This document shows positions 1 to 8,397 of a stretch of DNA of 41,622 nucleotides, piece after piece (positions within the stretch are counted from its first letter, which is position 1; every line of letters begins with the position of its first letter). A program made the translations under genes and the position numbers. The notes under the pieces are model-generated. The model worked only from the letters and a program-made list of their open reading frames with translations. It made no database searches and was not told the origin of the DNA. Location: NCBI GenBank assembly GCA_964544145.1, contig CAZJAT010000015.1, positions 1 to 41,622 of the forward strand, written 5' to 3'. Origin of the DNA: CAZJAT01 sp964544145. Its GTDB lineage: Bacteria > Hydrothermota > 32-111.

Positions 1-438
1 TGCTATGAAAACCTTACATTTATACTGACAAATATCTGTTGAAACAGAAACTCCACTATCCCTATATTCAGCATCCGTTATGGCCTCTCCTGTCCTAATC
101 AAAGCACCTTCCCTTTCAGCAAGCTTTGCAATATATCGGTCAAACACAGCTCTATTGAGAATAAGCCCCATATCGGGTATAGCTGTTTGCGAAAATTTTT
201 CATTATAATGTAATATGAGATTATTGAATCTGTTACGAACAGCATTCTCGGGTAATGAACCCAAAAATAATTCTATTGTTCTGTTTGACACAGCCTCTGC
301 ACAGAGTATAGGCTCGCCGATAATACGGTCTTTTTCCAGCACAAGGGTTTTAAAACCCATTTTCTGAAGCTGATAAGAAGCATAGAGCCCTGCAGGTCCA
401 CCACCTCCAATAATAATATCAAAGGTATTATTTTTCAC
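1..438 (-). CDS. Geranylgeranyl reductase-like FAD-dependent oxidoreductase (3' part outside window)
   Basis: Only the first 146 codons are present, read from a GTG start at 438 that overlaps the last codons of the ferredoxin gene. The N-terminus has the Rossmann dinucleotide-binding motif IIIGGGGPAG (residues 8-17), followed about 20 residues later by an acidic strand end (LVLEKD), as in FAD enzymes. The stretch GEPILCAEAVS and then LNRAVFDRYIAKLAEREGA are typical of the geranylgeranyl reductase/FixC-like flavoprotein family, which saturates isoprenoid chains or passes electrons to quinones. The adjacent ferredoxin is a plausible electron donor. A role in reducing isoprenoid lipid or quinone side chains is inferred. 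An ordinary FixC-like dehydrogenase cannot be excluded because the substrate half of the protein is missing. Confidence 0.72.
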   Translation of the reverse strand, partial: MKNNTFDIIIGGGGPAGLYASYQLQKMGFKTLVLEKDRIIGEPILCAEAVSNRTIELFLGSLPENAVRNRFNNLILHYNEKFSQTAIPDMGLILNRAVFDRYIAKLAEREGALIRTGEAITDAEYRDSGVSVSTDICQYKCKVFIA

Positions 439-595
439 TGATTGCACCGACAGGACAGAATATAATACATTTGCCGCAGAATATACATTCCCTGACCTCT
501 ATTTGCTTATTCATCAATAATCCGTTTACCGGGCAGACAGCAACACAGCCGCCGCATCTTTCGCATATTTCATTATCAATCTGGACGATTTTCAT
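428..595 (-). CDS. Small 2[4Fe-4S] ferredoxin
   Basis: This is a 55-residue protein with two complete cluster motifs. The first is C11-x2-C14-x2-C17-x3-C21-P and the second is C37-x2-C40-x2-C43-x3-C47-P, the classic 2[4Fe-4S] bacterial ferredoxin layout with nothing added. Its ATG at 595 lies inside the end of alaS, and its TAA overlaps the GTG start of the flavoprotein gene, so the three should be translationally coupled. The family carries low-potential electrons in the cytoplasm. Partnership with the downstream geranylgeranyl-reductase-like enzyme is inferred from the overlap; such small ferredoxins are known redox partners of that family in archaea. Confidence 0.88.
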   Translation of the reverse strand: MKIVQIDNEICERCGGCVAVCPVNGLLMNKQIEVRECIFCGKCIIFCPVGAISEK

Positions 596-3155
596 TGTGG
601 AATAACTCTCTCACATTTCTGATAAATTCATCTATGTTTAATGGTATATTGCCGCTTCCCATTGCCATATCCTTACGTCCTCCCCCTTTTCCTTTTATCA
701 TTTTTGAAACAGCCTTGATAATAGTTTCAGCATTGATAAGCGGATCAGCGGAAAATGCAATCATATGCAATTTATCATGATCAATTGCTCCAATAAAACC
801 ACTGATATTATTATATTCCGATTTTAAATTATCCATTATTTCCCTCAATTGCTGCTGTTTAATACCTGCACTGTCAATAATATGGGCAATAAACATCCTT
901 TCATTTTCCGAATAAAGATGCTCATTGATTTCACTGATAATATCCTTCAATGTATTATGTTCATATTTTCTAAGAGTTTTTTCCATTGATTTCTTCTCTT
1001 CAACAATATGTTCCAATTTCTTAAGTATTTCTTCATTGCTTTTTACATTTAAATATGTGCGTATAGTTTTATTTACATTAAGTTCATCAATAAACATATT
1101 CAATGCAGATTCTGATGTTAATGCTTCAATTCTTCTGATTCCTGCGGCAACAGATGATTCTGATAAAACTTTAAAAACACCTATTTCAGCAGTATTAGAC
1201 ACATGTGTTCCTCCACATAATTCTTTTGAAACACTCCCAACAGAAACGACCCTGACGCTATTGTTATATTTTTCTGAAAATAAAGCTGTAGCCCCTTCTT
1301 TAAGAGCCTGTTTATAATCCATTATATTTGTATTCAATACTATGCCATGAGAAATTATTTTGTTTACATATTCTTCAACCTTGCGGAGTTGAGTTTCTGA
1401 TAAATGAGAATAATGGGAAAAATCAAAACGGAGTTTTTCCGGCCCCACATAGGATCCTTCCTGATGCACATGATCTCCCAGGATATAACGCAAAGCAGAA
1501 TGTAATATATGTGTTGCAGTATGATTTCTCTCTGTTAATTTCCTCTTTTCCCTGTCAACCTGAAGATTATATCGTATATTCGGATCAAAGTTTCCTTCTT
1601 TCACATTAGCAATACAGACATTACCCAGATCTGATTTAATGGTATCACTGACAGAAAGACAGCATTGATTTTCTCCTTTTGCAATACCGCTGTCTCCTGA
1701 TTGGCCGCCGGACATAGCATAGAATGGCGTTTCTTTGAATATTATTTCCAATGATTGACCGCTTTCTCTGTACATTAACACTGATGAATTACATTCTATT
1801 TTTTCATATCCCTTGAAAATCGAAACATCCTCTTCAATGATTTTCCATTCCGATTTCTCACTTGAAATAAATGCCGTATTTTTTCTGGACCTTTCCTGTG
1901 CTTCTTTTAGCAATAAATTGAAACCCTTGATATCTGTTTTAAGATTATCCTCAGCTGCCATCTGACAAGTTAAATCAAGAGGAAATCCGAATGTGTCATA
2001 CAGTTTGAACATTATATCCCCGCTAAGTGTGTCTGATGAATGTTTATCAATGTATTGCCCATACAATGCTACACCCTGTCCGATTGTGGAAAGAAAACGC
2101 TCTTCTTCAGCTTTAATAATGGTGCTGACTTTCAATGATTGATCATTGAGATAATCATATTGTTCATTCATAATATTAATTACCGAGGAGGATAATTTAT
2201 AAAGGAAAGGTTCTTGTATGCCCATTTTATATGCAATCCTTACAGCTCTTCTTAATATTCTTCTTACAACATAACCCCTTCCGTCATTTTCAGGAATAAT
2301 ACCATCAGCAATAGCAAATGTTATTGCTCTTACATGGTCAGCTATTGAGTTTATTTCAACTCTGAATTTATCATATTCATAATTGTGCATATTCAGCATA
2401 TCTTCAATTATTGGCATAAATAAATCAGTTTCATATATACTTTTTTTATTCTGCAATATAGCGGCAAGACGTTCCAGTCCCATTCCAGTATCAATACCCT
2501 TGTTTTTCAATGGATGTCTGACTTTATAGATATCCTGATTATACTGGGGAAATACAAGATTCCATATTTCCTTATAGCGCATACAGTCATTTTCAATAGT
2601 GCATGGCGATTTGTTTTCTAATTCTACACCAAAATCATAAAAAATCTCACTTGAAGGCCCGCATGCACCTGTTCCTCCGGCTGGTCCCCAGAAATTTGTT
2701 TCATCTCCCAATCTGATAATTCGGTTTTTCTCAATCCCAATATCCTTTGCCCATATTTCATATGCATTATCATCATCTTTATGCACAGTGACATACAATC
2801 TTTCACTATCAACATTTACAATGTCTGTCAGAAATTCCCATGCATATTTTATAGCTTCTTTTTGAAAATAATCATTAAATGAGAAATTGCCAAGCATTTC
2901 AAAAAACGTATCGTGAAATGGCGATTTACCGACTTCTTCCAGATCACCAACCCTTAAGCATTTCTGAATAGATGCAGCGCTTTTATAATCAAATTTAACC
3001 AAGCCCTCGAACATCGGTTTGAATTGAACCATTCCTGCTACATTAAAGAGTAAAGTAGGATCATTTTCAGGAATCAAAGAGGCGCTTTTAAATACTCTAT
3101 GGTCTTTTTTTCTGAAATATTCCAGAAAAACAGTCCTAATATCTTGAGATTTCAT
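576..3155 (-). CDS. alaS: Alanyl-tRNA synthetase
   Basis: The enzyme charges tRNA-Ala with alanine in the cytoplasm. The 859 residues match the usual bacterial length. The N-terminal class II catalytic core spans about residues 1-240, with GTGMGLERL near 222-230. The editing domain carries the zinc ligands H545 and H549 in HTATH, and C647 and H651 in CGGTH. The C-terminal DHHA1 domain ends with the glycine-rich GKGGGRKDMAMGSG motif near 822-835. GAGGAA in front of the ATG at 3155 is a good ribosome site. The start overlaps the stop of the upstream membrane-protein gene (ATGA), and its own end overlaps the ferredoxin start, which places it in the long glyQ-led run. Nothing looks broken. Confidence 0.97.
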   Translation of the reverse strand: MKSQDIRTVFLEYFRKKDHRVFKSASLIPENDPTLLFNVAGMVQFKPMFEGLVKFDYKSAASIQKCLRVGDLEEVGKSPFHDTFFEMLGNFSFNDYFQKEAIKYAWEFLTDIVNVDSERLYVTVHKDDDNAYEIWAKDIGIEKNRIIRLGDETNFWGPAGGTGACGPSSEIFYDFGVELENKSPCTIENDCMRYKEIWNLVFPQYNQDIYKVRHPLKNKGIDTGMGLERLAAILQNKKSIYETDLFMPIIEDMLNMHNYEYDKFRVEINSIADHVRAITFAIADGIIPENDGRGYVVRRILRRAVRIAYKMGIQEPFLYKLSSSVINIMNEQYDYLNDQSLKVSTIIKAEEERFLSTIGQGVALYGQYIDKHSSDTLSGDIMFKLYDTFGFPLDLTCQMAAEDNLKTDIKGFNLLLKEAQERSRKNTAFISSEKSEWKIIEEDVSIFKGYEKIECNSSVLMYRESGQSLEIIFKETPFYAMSGGQSGDSGIAKGENQCCLSVSDTIKSDLGNVCIANVKEGNFDPNIRYNLQVDREKRKLTERNHTATHILHSALRYILGDHVHQEGSYVGPEKLRFDFSHYSHLSETQLRKVEEYVNKIISHGIVLNTNIMDYKQALKEGATALFSEKYNNSVRVVSVGSVSKELCGGTHVSNTAEIGVFKVLSESSVAAGIRRIEALTSESALNMFIDELNVNKTIRTYLNVKSNEEILKKLEHIVEEKKSMEKTLRKYEHNTLKDIISEINEHLYSENERMFIAHIIDSAGIKQQQLREIMDNLKSEYNNISGFIGAIDHDKLHMIAFSADPLINAETIIKAVSKMIKGKGGGRKDMAMGSGNIPLNIDEFIRNVRELFHNENRPD

Positions 3156-3844
3156 TGTTCCTCACATTTCTTTTTTTTCAGGCAGTTTTTGTAATATGTC
3201 CACTTTATATACAAATGACCTATTGCGCCGAGAATGAATATAATACCCGTAATATTATGCAGAAATACCGCTCTTCCAATAAAACGCGGCTGCAGAATAT
3301 TAATATCAGCTAAAATAAAAATTATCGATGTTGCACTCACAGGTATAAAGGAAACAAGAATTATCCAGTTCCATATTTGATTAATATACTTCAATCCTTT
3401 TAATCTTCCCGACTTTGAAATAACAGTTATTATTAGAAACAAAAACCAGATGGGAATTATTATCTTCAAAGCGTATTTATCTGTTAGAGGAATAGTTTTC
3501 AATTCTTCTTCAATCTCATTAATTACCAATATTTCATTATTCTGACTATTATTTGAAGAATCCGTATGTTCTGAAAACATAATTTTCTTAATTTCAATTA
3601 CTGAATCTGATCTGCCTGCAAATGTATCTTTGGTAATTATTTCATTTGACTCATATATAGTATTCTCTGTACTTTCAATATCCTGTGACAAATCACAAAT
3701 ACTATCATTATTTTCATCAATATATCTCCAGCATTTGCCGGGAAATGGATCATTTTCAATGTTATATGGACATTGTTCGGCAGCATATAACAATGAAAAT
3801 ACAGATAGAAGGATAAAAATCACAATCAGCCTGATTGAAGTCAT
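3152..3844 (-). CDS. Exported/membrane protein with Cys-rich calcium-loop-like motif, unknown function
   Basis: I do not recognise a named family with certainty. The 230 residues start with a signal peptide (hydrophobic 5-21, AAEQ cleavage region). A short extracytoplasmic module follows with C25, C38 and C50 and a Asp/Asn-rich loop DENNDSICD (43-51) that resembles dockerin or EF-hand calcium loops. An acidic, Ser-rich linker comes next, then three hydrophobic helices near 125-142, 155-180 and 192-213, and a basic, cysteine-containing tail. Small proteins with a CP..(x)NDP.PG.C..Y.D.N.D..CD pattern next to cytochrome-b-like helices occur in redox contexts, so a membrane redox role is possible but unproven. 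It lies between ctp and alaS and overlaps alaS by four bases. Confidence 0.6.
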   Translation of the reverse strand: MTSIRLIVIFILLSVFSLLYAAEQCPYNIENDPFPGKCWRYIDENNDSICDLSQDIESTENTIYESNEIITKDTFAGRSDSVIEIKKIMFSEHTDSSNNSQNNEILVINEIEEELKTIPLTDKYALKIIIPIWFLFLIITVISKSGRLKGLKYINQIWNWIILVSFIPVSATSIIFILADINILQPRFIGRAVFLHNITGIIFILGAIGHLYIKWTYYKNCLKKKKCEEQ

Positions 3845-3851
3845 TTTAACC

Positions 3852-5432
3852 CTATTCTTGCTTTGAACTAATTGTCTTATTTACAAGATTTTCCGAATTG
3901 TTGATTCCTTTCATCAATGAAGTGGCCATATTCACAGTATTATCATTTTGCAAATATATCTTGTAAAACAGATTATCCCCGCCGACCTGACGTGCAAATT
4001 CATATTGCACCTGTTTTTTTGCATAATCAAGTGATTTTTCATTGGATTTCAGTGAATCGGAATTAATGCCGTTTTTGTCAATATATGCAAAGAACTGTAA
4101 ATATATCTCGTCAGACAAATCAATTACTTCATTTTCACTCAATGTTCTTGTTGAAAGAAATTCTGCAGCAAAACCAAAAAATACCTGTTTCCTGATCAGA
4201 TCAATTTCTATTGGTGTTAAATATCTATCCTGTGAAACAATATCAGGTATTATACCGCCGCTGCCTGCCAATATCCTGCTTAGACCGCCCAGCGATTTAT
4301 ATTCCACTGTGTCCGGTTCAGAGTGTTCATAATTGATTAATTCCCTGTCAATGGATCTGCCGGAGGGTGTGAAATATCTTGCTGTTGTGAATTTGAGTAT
4401 ACCTTCTTCACCTTGAGAATATTTTGAGAAATCATAAACCGATTGAACAGAACCCTTTCCATATGTGGAATCTCCCAATATTATTCCTCTATCCCAATCC
4501 TGAATTGCACCGGCAACGATTTCAGAAGCAGAGGCAGAACCATTGTCAACAAGAACAATCAGAGGAAAGAATCCATGATAAACAGGTTTTTGGGCTTTGA
4601 AAGACATCTCCATTGCATTATTCCGGGATTTAGTTGAAACGATATTTACTCCTCTAGGCAGGAAATAGTCTGACATTGTTATTGCTTCATTAAGCAGACC
4701 TCCGGGGTTGCTTCTTAAGTCAAGAACCAGTTTTTTAGCATTCTTCTTTATAAAAAGATTGTCCATAGCTTCCTTGAATTCCTTATCAAGATTCTCGGAA
4801 AACTGCACAACCTTTATATATCCTACACTGTCATTTATCATTCCATAATATGGTATGGATTTAATATTGATAATTTCTCTGGTAATATTAAATTCAATTT
4901 CATTTCCGAATCTATCAATGAGTAGAACAACATCTGTTCCGGGTTTTCCCCTCATAAGAGAAACTGCCTCATTTATATCCATGCCTTCCGTACTGATTGT
5001 ATCTATTTTTAGTACTATATCGCCCGATTTAATACCTTTCCTTGATGCTGGCGTATTATCAATCGGCGCAATAACGGTAACCCTTTCATTGGTAATTCCT
5101 ACTCTGAAGCCAATTCCTCCGAACTCACCGGTCGTAGTCATATTGAAATTTTCCATATCACTGTTTTTATATATATAAACCGAATGAGGATCAAGTGTCT
5201 TCAGCATTCCATCAATAGCTGATTCAATGAGATCATCTTCTGATACATCCCTGTAATACGACTCATTTATTATATTCATAATTTCAACAAAACGTCTCAT
5301 CTTGGGATTGAAATATATATTTAGTGAAGAATTATTATCGCCTCTATTACCTGCATATATGACAAAAAACCATCCTGCAGCAGAAACGAGCATAATGAGA
5401 ATTAAAAATGCGAGTAATCCTTTCTTTTTCAT
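3852..5432 (-). CDS. C-terminal processing peptidase (S41, Ctp/Prc type)
   Basis: This is a periplasmic serine protease, anchored by an N-terminal hydrophobic helix (residues 5-27), that degrades or trims proteins from their C-termini. A PDZ domain (about 100-180, beginning GEFGGIGF) recognises substrate ends. The tail-specific protease core follows, with VLDLRSNPGG near 236-245. The Ser/Lys dyad is S301 in GSASASEI and K326 in TYGKGSVQ, with Q330 four residues after the lysine, as in CtpB. At 526 residues it is a mid-sized bacterial Ctp. GGGGG seven bases before the ATG is an adequate ribosome site. It lies downstream of tmk in the glyQ-led run. Confidence 0.93.
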   Translation of the reverse strand: MKKKGLLAFLILIMLVSAAGWFFVIYAGNRGDNNSSLNIYFNPKMRRFVEIMNIINESYYRDVSEDDLIESAIDGMLKTLDPHSVYIYKNSDMENFNMTTTGEFGGIGFRVGITNERVTVIAPIDNTPASRKGIKSGDIVLKIDTISTEGMDINEAVSLMRGKPGTDVVLLIDRFGNEIEFNITREIINIKSIPYYGMINDSVGYIKVVQFSENLDKEFKEAMDNLFIKKNAKKLVLDLRSNPGGLLNEAITMSDYFLPRGVNIVSTKSRNNAMEMSFKAQKPVYHGFFPLIVLVDNGSASASEIVAGAIQDWDRGIILGDSTYGKGSVQSVYDFSKYSQGEEGILKFTTARYFTPSGRSIDRELINYEHSEPDTVEYKSLGGLSRILAGSGGIIPDIVSQDRYLTPIEIDLIRKQVFFGFAAEFLSTRTLSENEVIDLSDEIYLQFFAYIDKNGINSDSLKSNEKSLDYAKKQVQYEFARQVGGDNLFYKIYLQNDNTVNMATSLMKGINNSENLVNKTISSKQE

Positions 5433-5443
5433 TATACCCCCAA

Positions 5444-6052
5444 TTAAATGTATTTTAAAACAATATTTACAATTTCCTTATGTATATCATCAACACCTTT
5501 TGTACCGTCAATGATTTTAATCCTGTCATGATTTTCACGGGCAAGTGTGAGATATGCCCCCCTCACCCTATTATGAAATTCCAGAGCTTCTTCTTCAATT
5601 CTATCCCTGGTTTTTATTCTGGACAGACCTGTCTCAACCGGAAGGTCTATAAGAAAAGTTATCTGGGGAATCAAACCTCCTGTGGCAAATTGATTTATTT
5701 CCATAAGTGTTTTCAATGGTATTGATCTCCCTTCGCCCTGGTATGCGATTGAAGAATCAAAATATCTGTCAGAAATAACAATTGTACCTTGTTTGAGAAG
5801 GGGTTTTATCTTTTCCCCGGTATGCTGTGACCTGCTTGCAAAATAAAGAAACAACTCTGTAAGGGGATTCATCTCCCTGCATTTCTTATCAAGCAGTATT
5901 TCTCGTATACGCTCAGAAATGGGCGTGCCGCCCGGTTCATGGGTCAGCACGCATTCCATTTTCTTATTCTGGAAAAAATCACAAAGCAAATTTGCCTGAG
6001 TAGATTTTCCGCATCCTTCAATACCTTCAAAGGTAATAAAGAGACCTTCCAC
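5444..6052 (-). CDS. tmk: Thymidylate kinase
   Basis: The enzyme phosphorylates dTMP to dTDP with ATP, an essential step of dTTP supply. The P-loop GIEGCGKST spans residues 10-18. The EPGGTP substrate motif is at 39-44 and the DRY motif at 95-97, followed by the lid stretch with GEGR near 106-109. The length of 202 residues is standard. The start codon overlaps the stop of ino1, so it is probably translated by coupling. The gap to ctp downstream is only 11 bases. Confidence 0.96.
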   Translation of the reverse strand: MEGLFITFEGIEGCGKSTQANLLCDFFQNKKMECVLTHEPGGTPISERIREILLDKKCREMNPLTELFLYFASRSQHTGEKIKPLLKQGTIVISDRYFDSSIAYQGEGRSIPLKTLMEINQFATGGLIPQITFLIDLPVETGLSRIKTRDRIEEEALEFHNRVRGAYLTLARENHDRIKIIDGTKGVDDIHKEIVNIVLKYI

Positions 6053-7140
6053 TATTTTTCCGGCCTCTTGTTTTTCTTAATAAAATCTTCCACTTTCTGT
6101 TTGCATACTGAATCCGGGAATTGCAGAGGAGGTGATTTCATAAAGTAAGAAGACGGCTCAATAATCGGACCACCGATTTTATTATCAAGAGCCAATTTTA
6201 TTGCTCTTATAGCATCAATAATCACTCCTGCAGAATTAGGTGAATCCCATACTTCAAGCTTCATTTCCAGATTGAGGGGAACTTCACCAAATGTAGTTCC
6301 TTCCATTCTGATATATGCCCATTTTCTGTCTTTAAGCCATGCAACATAATCACTCGGCCCAATGTGTATATTATCAGGTTCAATCTTATAGGGGAGAATT
6401 GAAGTCACAGCTTGAGTTTTTGAGATTTTCTTTGATTCCAGCCTTTCCCTTTCAAGCATATTCATAAAATCAGTATTACCGCCTACATTAAGCTGTGATG
6501 TTCTTTCAAGCCTGACACCTCTGTCAACGAACAGACTAGTCAGCACCCTATGCGTTATTGTTGCTCCTACCTGTGATTTTATATCATCTCCTATGATCGG
6601 CAGACCTGCTTCTTTGAATCTGCTTCCCCAATAATCTGAACTGGCAATAAATACGGGAATTGCATTAATAAATCCCACTTTTGCCTGTAATGCCTGTTCT
6701 ACATACCATTTTGTTGCTTCTTCGCTGCCAACAGGCAGATAATTCACAACAACATCAGTCTTTGTTTCTTTAAGAATATTCACTATGTCTGCTGTTGAAC
6801 CCGGTGCTTTCTCAATTATTTCTGAAAGATACTTACCTATTCCGTCATGTGTCATACCTCGTTCAACATTGATACCTAGTTTGGGCACATTATGGAATTT
6901 GAAAGTATTATTCGGGTGAGCATAGATTGCTTCTGAAAGGTCTTTCCCGACCTTTGTCTTATTAATATCAATAGCACATGAGAACTCAATATCACTGATA
7001 TGATATCCACCGAAATTGACATGCATAAGACCCGGTACAGTATCACTCTCTTTGGCATTCTTGTAGAATTCCACTCCCTGTACAAGGGATGAAGCACAGT
7101 TGCCTACACCAATAATGCCTACTCTGATTTTCTTAGCCAT
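6052..7140 (-). CDS. ino1: Inositol-3-phosphate synthase
   Basis: The enzyme converts glucose-6-phosphate to inositol phosphate with NAD as an internal cofactor. At 362 residues it belongs to the short prokaryotic form found in Actinobacteria, Thermotogae and archaea, not the long eukaryotic form of about 500. The NAD site GIIGVGNCASS is at residues 8-18, and the family motif GDDIKSQVGAT at 184-194. A strong GGAGGT ribosome site lies within the end of the upstream CDP-alcohol transferase gene, whose TAA overlaps this ATG. Overlap with that gene points to a joint pathway: inositol phosphate made here would be transferred onto CDP-diacylglycerol or a related CDP-lipid. Confidence 0.93.
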   Translation of the reverse strand: MAKKIRVGIIGVGNCASSLVQGVEFYKNAKESDTVPGLMHVNFGGYHISDIEFSCAIDINKTKVGKDLSEAIYAHPNNTFKFHNVPKLGINVERGMTHDGIGKYLSEIIEKAPGSTADIVNILKETKTDVVVNYLPVGSEEATKWYVEQALQAKVGFINAIPVFIASSDYWGSRFKEAGLPIIGDDIKSQVGATITHRVLTSLFVDRGVRLERTSQLNVGGNTDFMNMLERERLESKKISKTQAVTSILPYKIEPDNIHIGPSDYVAWLKDRKWAYIRMEGTTFGEVPLNLEMKLEVWDSPNSAGVIIDAIRAIKLALDNKIGGPIIEPSSYFMKSPPLQFPDSVCKQKVEDFIKKNKRPEK

Positions 7141-7733
7141 TAGTTGACCTCCTTCATATTTTTCTTTATCCTGATAATTCTTTCAATTACAGTTACTAAA
7201 TTTAATAATAAGAATAATATTATCATATAATTGAAAATTTTCAACGGCAAAAACGATATGATAATAATAAATAAAACTCTTTCAACTCTTGTCATCAGAC
7301 CTCTGTTTATATATGCTCCAAGGCCTTCCCCTCTTGCCCTGACATATGAAATCATTAATGAACAGAAAATAGAACCAACAACAATATAGGCATACATGGG
7401 ATTAAAACCATTTGAAATATAAAAATAAACAATACCCAATAAAACAAAGAATTCATTGAATCTATCCACAGTTGAATCAAAAAAAGCGCCAAATTTAGTG
7501 ACATTCCCAGTTTTTCTTGCTATCTGTCCGTCAAAAGTATCAGAAATTCCGGCAATTATAAGCACAATCGAAGCAATTACAAAATGTCCAAGAGCATAGA
7601 ATAAACCGGATATCATTGAAAGAAGCATTCCGAATAAAGTCATTACATTTGGAGTAATTTTCATTGAAATGAATGCATTTGTAATAGGATCAATTATTCT
7701 CCGCACCAAATTCTTCATAAATTCAGGAATCAT
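7140..7733 (-). CDS. CDP-alcohol phosphatidyltransferase, probable phosphatidylinositol-phosphate synthase
   Basis: This integral membrane enzyme joins a CDP-activated lipid to an alcohol. The signature D65-x2-D68-G69-x2-A72-R73-x8-G82-x3-D86-x3-D90 is complete, and several hydrophobic helices flank it across 197 residues. The family includes synthases of phosphatidylglycerol phosphate, phosphatidylinositol phosphate and archaetidylinositol phosphate. The specificity is inferred from context: the gene overlaps ino1, so inositol phosphate is the likely acceptor. A di-myo-inositol-phosphate synthase is an alternative in hyperthermophiles, but the AT-rich mesophile-like sequence gives no support for that. 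It overlaps rsmI by 11 bases. Confidence 0.85.
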   Translation of the reverse strand: MIPEFMKNLVRRIIDPITNAFISMKITPNVMTLFGMLLSMISGLFYALGHFVIASIVLIIAGISDTFDGQIARKTGNVTKFGAFFDSTVDRFNEFFVLLGIVYFYISNGFNPMYAYIVVGSIFCSLMISYVRARGEGLGAYINRGLMTRVERVLFIIIISFLPLKIFNYMIILFLLLNLVTVIERIIRIKKNMKEVN

Positions 7734-8397
7734 ATTTCACTCCATTTATTAATAATACAATTTCACCTTTTCTTTTCCATTTATCACTAAGGACCTCAAA
7801 AGCAGTGCCTCGTATGGTTTCTTCGTGTAATTTTGTCATTTCCCTGCATATTACAGTCCTTATATTTTCGGAAATATCAACAATTTCCTGCAGCACCTTG
7901 TCTATCCTGTAAGGAGATTCATAGAAAACAGATGTCATTCCGCTTTTTACAGCATCACTGAGCATAGATTTTCTTGCATTCTTCTTCCTTGGCAGAAAAC
8001 CGTAAAACACAAATTTATCAGTAGGCAGTCCCGAGATAGATACTGCAGCTGTAAGAGCTGAGGCACCGGGCACGCTGACTATTTCAATATTCTCCTCAAT
8101 GCACCTGTTGACAATATAATAACCGGGGTCAGATATACTTGGTGTTCCTGCATCAGTTATTAATGCACATCTTTTTGAATCTTTGAGCAATTCTATAATC
8201 CTTTTGGCAGCAGTTTTTTTATTATGGTCATTATACACGATCATTCTCGTTTCAATGTTGAAATGTTTCATCAGTCTGCCTGATACTCGGGAGTCTTCAC
8301 AAATGACAAAATCTGTTTTATTGAGTATATCAACAGCACGGAATGTCATATCTGCAAGATTCCCAATTGGTGTTGATACGAGAAAAAGTTCACTCAT
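7723..8397 (-). CDS. rsmI: 16S rRNA C1402 2'-O-methyltransferase
   Basis: RsmI methylates the ribose of C1402 in the ribosomal decoding centre using S-adenosylmethionine. The tetrapyrrole-methylase fold is clear: STPIGNL at 8-14, CEDSR near 33-37, DAGTPSISDPG at 82-92, PGASA at 110-114 and GFLP at 133-136. At 224 residues it is shorter than the E. coli protein of about 286. It ends soon after the catalytic domain and lacks the usual C-terminal extension. It overlaps both neighbours by about 10 bases. Confidence 0.94.
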   Translation of the reverse strand: MSELFLVSTPIGNLADMTFRAVDILNKTDFVICEDSRVSGRLMKHFNIETRMIVYNDHNKKTAAKRIIELLKDSKRCALITDAGTPSISDPGYYIVNRCIEENIEIVSVPGASALTAAVSISGLPTDKFVFYGFLPRKKNARKSMLSDAVKSGMTSVFYESPYRIDKVLQEIVDISENIRTVICREMTKLHEETIRGTAFEVLSDKWKRKGEIVLLINGVKYDS

